This document shows, one piece after another, positions 57,263-64,000 of a stretch of DNA of 64,000 nt. Below the pieces are notes generated by a model. The model ran no database searches and was not told the DNA's origin. It worked only from the letters and a program-made list of their open reading frames with translations. The DNA is taken from NCBI GenBank assembly GCA_021030905.1, contig JAGFMI010000001.1, forward strand, positions 496,001 to 560,000. Direction: 5' to 3'. Each line of letters starts with the position of its first letter. Positions within the stretch are counted from its first letter, which is position 1. The DNA is from Pyrenula massariospora. Lineage: Eukaryota; Ascomycota; Eurotiomycetes; Pyrenulales; Pyrenulaceae. The position numbers and the translations under genes are program-made.

Positions 57263-60200
57263 ATGAGCAGCTCCAATGGCTTTTTTGGCCAACCCTATCA
57301 ATCTCTGGACCCGCGCCACGTCCCGCCGTCCAATGGGCAAGATGCCATGGACCCGATGTCTATGGGCAATATGGATACCTACGAAGGGCAAACCCTCGAC
57401 GAAATCATCAATCAGAATAATCGGGTCCTGCAGCGTCGAAGGGATACAATGGGACCGCAATTCCCTGGACAGCAGGTCCAGACTTCTCCGCTACGGAGAC
57501 AGTCAATGGTTGAATTTGGTACCTTAAATGATGATCTAGCAGACTTTCAATTCGACCCAAATCCAGCCAAGTCCGACCTCCGCGCAATCAACGGCGAGTC
57601 CTCCAGTATGAACAAGAACGAGTCCAGAGATGGGATGGGAATGGGTCTGAAGTTTCCCACGGACTCGTCAGCCTTGGGTACCATGGGCAATGTTCCCGCT
57701 TTCGACTTCGACGACAATATGGATCTAGACGCTTCGCAGTTCGGGCTCACCTCCGGAGACGTGGGCATGGATTTTGGCGATATGTCTGGCGAGGTGACTC
57801 CAATGAACATGCAGCCTGGTGTAATAGATGCATCTGTATACTCGCAATCATCGAATCCTCCAAGCTTCCTACCTTCCTACAATACCCCAATTCAAGATCC
57901 AGGCGGCAGTAATGGGCTAGGAAACGACCAAGGGTCGAGACCGCAGTATCCACAGAACAGACAGAGCTCGTCCCGTCCCGCAAACCACTCCGCCATCTCG
58001 AATAATCCATCAATTTCTACTGCAAGACCTCGTCAAACTCAGCCTACGACTATGAATGCTTTGACTCAACAATCGCCAACTTCACCCCAACACCCAAGCA
58101 CCACTATAGGTTCACCACGTGCTAATTCTATGCGCTCAGCAAACAACGGTAGGTGCTATCGGTCAAGGTCCGATCTGAAATTGACATGCATAGGCGGCTC
58201 AATGCCGAATACCTCCGGCCCAAATATGACTGGTTCTCTTCCAAACCGCTTTCAAAATGTTTATTCGGCCAGTGGATTTGACATGCTCGGAGTTCTGGTT
58301 AGCTCTGCATAAAGCCAAAGAAATTGAATGTGGCTGACCACTGATAGATGCGGATTGCCAATCGGCGTAACCCCGAAATAAACATCGGGCCTGTCGACTT
58401 ATCATGCGCATTTGTAGTTTGCGATATTACCCAACATGACTTGCCCATCGTCTACTGCTCCGATATTTTTGAAAGATTAACTGGCTATACGAAGCATGAA
58501 ATTCTAGGTAGAAATTGTCGTTTTCTTCAAGCTCCCGATGGGCGAGTCCAATCGGGTGTGAAGAGACGTTATGTCGACGATAAATCCGTGTTACAGCTGA
58601 AGAACAAAATTAACCAGAGGGGAGAAGTACAGCTCAGCTTGATCAATTACCGTAAAGGGGGACAGCCTTTCATGAATCTTTTGACAGCGATTCCTATACA
58701 GTGGGATAACGACGAATACAGATATTATATCGGCTTCCAGGTAGACTTGGTTGAGCAGCCTGGCTCAATTGCCGGACGAAATCCAGGTAACTACAACTAG
58801 ATCTTTAGTGAATCTTCAGGCTGATTTATCATAGACGGCACGTACTCGATCAACTATCAGCGCGGCCAATTTCTACCCCGGTATCAGCTTCCATCTACAG
58901 CCGGATCTACCCAAAATCTTCCCGACATGGGCCAAACCATCGGCAGGGACGAAGTCTCCACAGTTCTCGCAACGATAGCAAATGGTGAGTCCGAGCTGTC
59001 GAAACGGATATGGGATAAAGTATTGCTGGAGAATACGGACGACGTCGTACACGTGCTATCCTTGAAAGGGCTTTTCCTCTACCTTTCACCCGCTTGCCGC
59101 AAAGTGTTGGAATATGATGCTAGCGAGTTGGTTGGCACAGCCCTTTCCTCGATCTGCCACCCTAGCGATATTGTACCAGTCACGCGGGAGTTGAAAGACA
59201 CTTCCACTGGAGCGGCAGTAAGCGTAGTTTACCGGATACGCAGAAAACACAGCGGATATACGTGGTTTGAGAGCCATGGATCATTGCATACGGAACAGGG
59301 CAAAGGCAGAAAGTGCATCATTCTCGTAGGACGAGAACGGCCAGTCTATGCCATCAACAAGCTCAAATTGACACAGCATGGCGGCATTGGAGATAATGAA
59401 TTATGGACTAAAATGTCAACAGGCGGCATGTTTCTTTTTGTATCCTCAAATGTGCGATCATTACTAGATCGAATGCCAGAAGATTTAATCGGTACAAGCG
59501 CACATGTGCTTATGCGAAAGGAATCTCAGCTCGAATTCGGACGAGTGCTGGAACTCGCAAGATCTGGAAAAACATCGACGTTCAAACATGACATGCAGAA
59601 TCGACGAGGGCAGACGTTGCAGGCTCAGACAACAATTTACCCCGGTGACGCCGACGAGGGTACTAAACCGACATTTGTAGTTGCCCAAACCCGGTTTTCA
59701 AAGATGTCACGATCGATGTTGCTCTCATCTCGACCAGCGCTCTCGCCGCGAACCGATGCTGCGTCGGCGGGATCAGGAACACCGGTAACGTCGACATTCT
59801 CAGGTCAGCCAAGTACGATCTCAGGGCGTGCCAGTATTTCCGGTTCGGCACCACTCGATAGCATCACGACTCAGGCCGGCGGGGCCGGTATGCTCATCGG
59901 CAACCAAGCAGAGGCCCTTGCGTCTGAAGACAACATCTTTGACGAACTCAAGACCACCAGGAGTACAAGCTGGCAATTTGAGCTCCGACAGATGGAGAAG
60001 CAGAACAGACTGCTTGCCGAAGAGCTACAAGGTCTACTAGCAAGAAAAAAGAAGAGGAAGAGGAGGAAGGGAAATGGTATGATGCAGAAGGATTGCGCAA
60101 ACTGCCATACGAGAGTCACGCCAGAGTGGCGAAGAGGGCCGAGCGGGAATCGCGATCTCTGCAATAGCTGTGGCCTTAGATGGGCCAAGCAGGTACGCAA

Positions 60201-60545
60201 TCATTCCATTCATCACCCGATTTCTCTTCCTAGCGCATACTGACCCGAGTTGCTATCTAGAATGGCCGCGTTTCCCCACGCGCCAAAACCGGCTCTGACC
60301 ACGGTAGCGAAGCAAAGTCCGGCAACTCTGGATCTCCGGTTCACTCATCACCGCTCGGCCGCGAAGGCTTGAACTCATCAAAGACGACTGGTTCCTCGAC
60401 AGTGACGGCGCATCATTCCGATCAGCATGTCTCGAAAGCGCCAAGGGTCGAGGCCAGCGCGAGCAATAACTTTGACTCGAGCATGCTGCCACCAAAGATT
60501 GAGGAGGGAATTGAACCGCCGGAGAGTTTGGGGTTTGAGCCGTAA
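57263..60545 (+). CDS. wc-1: White Collar-1 blue-light photoreceptor and GATA factor
   Basis: Five exons (57263..58148, 58194..58297, 58348..58786, 58835..60192, 60261..60545) give 1023 aa with all phases consistent. In order: a Gln/Asn/Ser-rich N-terminus, a LOV domain (about 340-465), two further PAS domains (about 530-640 and 665-740), a nuclear signal (KKRKRRKG) and one GATA zinc finger (896-920). The LOV core GRNCRFLQAPDG has the flavin-binding Cys at about residue 387 that forms the light-induced adduct, followed by the longer loop typical of WC-1 and VVD. The GATA finger is CANC, 18 residues, CNSC, the WC-1 spacing. The protein pairs with WC-2 to activate light genes and drive the circadian oscillator. 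Length and domain order are normal, with no polyglutamine tracts, and all light-sensing residues appear intact. Confidence 0.96.
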
Positions 60546-62382
60546 ACGAGCAAGCTGAAGAAAATGAAGACTTGTATATATGGAAGGACCGAACATAGGA
60601 GTGGAAAATAAAGGACGGGATCGCGACTTTGCTTGGTCATCATACGAATTCTGCTTAATGACTCGGGATATCTGGAAAAACGTACCGTACGCATGCACGA
60701 CTTATACCCCTGGGATTTGGATGATCACCTGTTGGGCTCTGTTGCGTTGACATTGCGCGGAGTCTTGTAGCTGGAGGCGCGGAATTGGCGTGTGAGCCAT
60801 TGGTTGATGCCGAATGTCTCTTCCAAGCGTGCTTGGAAGGTGTTGGATCTAGGACACATTTCCGTCTCTTCTTTTGACGTTCACCTTTACGGAGCAATGG
60901 CATCTGACACTGCTTTCAGGCAGACGATGGTAATGAAAAGGATTTTCCCCCACATACATAGCTCTGGGATCTTGAAAGTCAATATGATTTCACGATGACG
61001 ATGCCATGGTTTCGCGATCGTCTTTTCCCCTGCTGCTGACTGCCTGCTCCCGCTGCATGCTGCATCCTCCCGAGACAGCCGTCAAGGGTCTCGACCGACC
61101 TGTTCATGCGAGCTTGGGCGGTGAGCTCCTTTTAGAATTGTCGAAAATGTCCCTTTTGCTACCCTGAAGGGTAGACCTCGATAGAACTTGTTGCCCGATC
61201 AGAGAAAAAGCGGCTGCTCATGCATGCCCGTCTCACCATATGAAAGCCCTGCGGTGGATCGACAGAATCCTCCTCCCGTCCTATCGCAACCTGATTATAC
61301 CTCCAAGGGTGACTCTTCAAGGCAGAAATGCTGTGCGCAGGCTCCCTGCATGAACGTCTATCCAGGGATACGGCAGGTGCATAAAATGTCCTTGCCAGAC
61401 CACCCTCCACGCCGATCGGGGATCTCCCAGCTGGATCTGCCGCGGGCGTGACGTGCCGTGGACCGGGATGGAGCGAGCCCTACGCGTGTTTTGTGTCCCT
61501 GCATGATCGGACCGGGGTGATCGTCCCTAGAGTCGAGATTTGCGACACGCTTCTCAGCCACCACAGCCGCGCCCAACCAACCAACCACACCGCCGTCGGT
61601 CCTGCGTTTTCTTCGAGAGAAGGCTTCTAGAAGGCTGTCACTCACGCTCACGAAGAACTTTCTTTTATTCTTTACATAACTCCTCCCCACTACCTAAACT
61701 ACGCGACTGACGTGGCACACCCGCGTAGACACACGAAATTAATCACTCCGCGCCCGCGCCGAAAAGTGACGTGTTGTCATCACCCGTGCTTGGCCGAAGA
61801 AACTCAAAAAGCCCTGCTTAAGATTCACGCTTGCGCGCTCACCCGTCTGTTCCCCGGGGCGGGAAATCTTAATTAAATTGTTTTTTGATAAAATAAAACC
61901 TGATCAAACCGAGGCACTGAGGCTGATTGTGCTTCTGCAATTGGACCTGAAGATCCTCTTTATCTTAGACTGTTGATCTGTTGACGCATCTTTTTCGCGA
62001 CACTCGTTTTTCAGGACTGCAGAGGGCGCGTTCAATCACAAGCCTGAAGGCTGTGGATTTGTCTAAGTGATACCGCTCTCTTTGTTTCCAATACAGAGGA
62101 TCAGAAGAGGCTACGCGGAACGATATTTACGAATAGTCGTGGTTGCGCGGTGTACGCAAAGCTCGACGACATATAGCTCAAGTCAAATTTGAATTCTATC
62201 ACTTATCTCCAGCTAAAAGGGGAGCTGCCCTCTGACCGACGCGTCAACAGAGATTCGGTTCAGCGCATAGTCGTCCGGAGAGCGCACGAGCCAAAAGAAC
62301 GAGGACATCACACGCCATCGAGAAAGACCGGCTAGGACGGGAGAGCGAAGACAGCGAAGGGGAGCGGTGCGCTTGAGCGGAG
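60546..62382. other. Intergenic between wc-1 and Ras-like gene
   Basis: About 1.8 kb with short frames only. AT-rich tracts near 61.87-61.91 kb and CT-rich sequence lie upstream of the Ras-like start. No gene or RNA signature recognised. Confidence 0.5.
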
Positions 62383-63459
62383 ATGGCGGAGAAGATCTCA
62401 ATCACCATCTGCGGTGACGGCGGCTGCGGTACGTCTTGAGCTATGCTTTTGCCTCACAGTGCGATTGAGCAGCACATACATACTCCTCTCAACTCCAACA
62501 AATACCGTCATACAACCCCATCGCTGACACGGCAGCCCAGGCAAATCCTCCATAACCCTCCGCCTCGTCCGCAGCCAATGGACCCACGAGTAAGGTCCCC
62601 CCCCTCCTCCCACTCTCTTCTCCCCCCAACCCCTTCCCCACAAACCCACCCCTAACACCCCGTCCAGATACGACCCCACAATCGAAGACTCCTACAGCGT
62701 AACCCGCACCATCGACGGCCTCCCCTACCTCCTCTCCCTCACCGACACCGCCGGCCAAGAGGAATACCGCGGCCTCTGGGCCGCCTCGAACCTCAAGTCC
62801 GACGCCTTTCTGCTCGTCTACGACATCACCAACTCTGCCTCTTTATCGCAGCTGAATTACTTTATGGAGATGATCAACCTGGAGGCCGAGCAGAGGGGGG
62901 AGGACAACGAGATGCGAGGGGGGAAGGGGCAGCAACTAGAGAGGGCGCCGGTCAAGATCGTGGTGGGGAATAAGTGCGATTTGAAGGAGGGGCGGCAGGT
63001 GAGTGCAAGGGAGGGGCTGGAGTATGCGAGGGGAAATGGGTGTGGGTTTATGGAGACGAGTGCGCGGGAGATGGTGAATATTGAGGAGACGTTTGCTCGT
63101 AAGTCGATTTTGCCCCCCTACCCCTGCTTCTTGCTGGTGGGCTGATTGGAATACGTGGTGCAGTGATTGTCCGCCGTGTAGTCGAGTCGCGGAGGAATCC
63201 GGCCGCTGCCGCGACGCTGGCGGGCACCTCTTCCACCACCCATACATCCTCTACCACCAACAACAGATCTGGAGAACCGGGGGAAAAGGCAAAGGGACAC
63301 CATGCGCATGCGCCGAGTTTTTCGACCACGAAGCCGCTTCCGCCGTTGACGGAGAAGGAGAGGGATAGGGAGGGGGTGGGTGAGAAGGGGGAGAGGAAGA
63401 GGGGGAGTAGGAAGGGGAAAGAGAGGCGGGGGTGGAGGTGGTTGGTTTGTTGGCGGTGA
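62383..63459 (+). CDS. Divergent Ras-family small GTPase without CaaX box
   Basis: Exons 62383..62428, 62541..62589, 62668..63098 and 63164..63459 give 273 aa with consistent phases. GTPase boxes: P-loop GDGGCGKSSI, switch I YDPTIEDSY, switch II DTAGQEEYRG (catalytic Gln kept), base-recognition NKCD, and ETSAR. This is clearly Ras superfamily, nearest to Ras/Rap/Rsr1 by switch I. Differences: a Lys/Glu/Gly-rich insert of about 15 residues before the NKCD box (GEDNEMRGGKGQQLERAPVK), and a tail of about 90 residues that is Ser/Thr-rich then strongly basic (GERKRGSRKGKERRGWRWLV). The last residues are VCWR, so no C-terminal CaaX is present for farnesylation. Membrane binding might rely on the basic tail and the single Cys. 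A missed 3' exon cannot be excluded. Likely a signalling switch in polarity or growth. Confidence 0.88.
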
Positions 63460-64000
63460 TGCATCGCGTTGGCATGCATCGGGTTTGGCTGGGGGGAGAA
63501 GAAGGAGACGGGGTGCCCACCCCGGCGGTGGAGGAAGGTTTTCCAGCGTGGCGTGGCGTGGCGTTTTGGTTCTGCGGGAGGATACGCTGACTTCTCTCGA
63601 GCAATATCTGTGCTGGTATGCGAGAGGATGAGAGTGGTCGGCAGCCAGGGGAAGCAACGCGAAGCGAGCCCGTGCGAAATGTGTACGAATGTGCTACTGC
63701 TGGGATAAACGGATAAAAAAGGAGGCCAGAACTAATTGTACTGTACTGTACGTATGTGTAATCGGTATAATGTAAAGTTAATCAGATAGATCGTCGGGAA
63801 ACGAGCAAGCAAGACAAGACAAAGAATACAAAGACGGGCACGCGCTGGCTGCGGACGTACGCGAACATGTATATGTATAACATTAACACCGTTTTCTTGC
63901 GCGCTCGAGAAAGGTAGCTGGTGTATTGTGTCGTGTCGTCGTAGCGGCGTCGTAGGCGAGGGGTTGTGGAATGTGGTGTAGTATATGTAGAGAGCGCACG
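63460..64000. other. 3' flank of the Ras-like gene
   Basis: Noncoding end of the window. Short TGTAC/GTACG motifs and AT-rich sequence near 63.72-63.78 kb suit a transcript 3' end. No further gene begins before the edge. Confidence 0.5.

Noticed and set aside
1-64000. Biosynthetic gene cluster, tRNA or rRNA genes, intact transposons
   Set aside because: No polyketide or peptide synthase, terpene cyclase, transposase or reverse-transcriptase motifs were seen, and no tRNA B-box with a matching A-box was found by eye; a tRNAscan and repeat search would be needed to be certain.

Overview
The window looks like nuclear DNA of a filamentous ascomycete (Pezizomycotina). Genes are split by short introns of about 45-70 bases with GT..AG ends and CTAAC/CTGAC-type branch points. 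The gene set is fungal: a White Collar-1 photoreceptor, a HPC2-type histone chaperone subunit, Zn2Cys6 regulators, an AA9 cellulose monooxygenase with a CBM1, an Ssu1 sulfite pump and ankyrin and F-box proteins of filamentous-fungal type. The monooxygenase fits a plant-associated or saprotrophic life. A Dothideomycete is my guess and cannot be proved here. No rRNA, tRNA, CRISPR array or intact transposon was seen.

Layout. 0-31 kb is mostly accessory: a PHO84-like transporter (2.3-4.3 kb), a fungal-specific two-part protein with an NLR-type N-terminal helical module (5.2-7.3 kb), two tail-to-tail fructosamine-kinase-like paralogs (8.4-9.6 and 12.2-13.5 kb), a sulfite pump (15.0-16.4 kb), an ATZ/TRZ-type amidohydrolase (17.2-18.8 kb), an ankyrin protein (20.5-23.1 kb), a zinc alcohol dehydrogenase (25.9-27.5 kb), a small Cys-rich protein (28.0 kb), an F-box protein whose frame shifts at a homopolymer (28.5-29.5 kb) and the AA9 enzyme (30.7-31.9 kb). 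32-45 kb holds quinolinate phosphoribosyltransferase (NAD synthesis), a small Zn2Cys6 factor, an aldose 1-epimerase and a larger Zn2Cys6 factor, separated by long gene-poor stretches (33.7-38.8 and 45.2-51.6 kb). 51.6-63.5 kb is a core housekeeping and signalling block: RPAP1/RBA50 (RNA polymerase II assembly), HPC2 (HIR chaperone), WC-1 (blue-light sensing and clock) and a divergent Ras-family GTPase.

No compact biosynthetic cluster or obvious new multi-gene system stands out. The most useful leads are the two NLR-like N-terminal-module proteins that lack an NTPase, the Ras-like GTPase without a CaaX box, the phosphate-transporter-like protein lacking the usual first-helix aspartates, unidentified but coding-like exons at 4820-5020 (minus) and 10846-11244 (plus), and a 110-base fold-back near the left edge whose arms differ mainly by C/T transitions.

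Gene models are my own splice reconstructions. Exon borders are given where both splice signals and reading frame agree.
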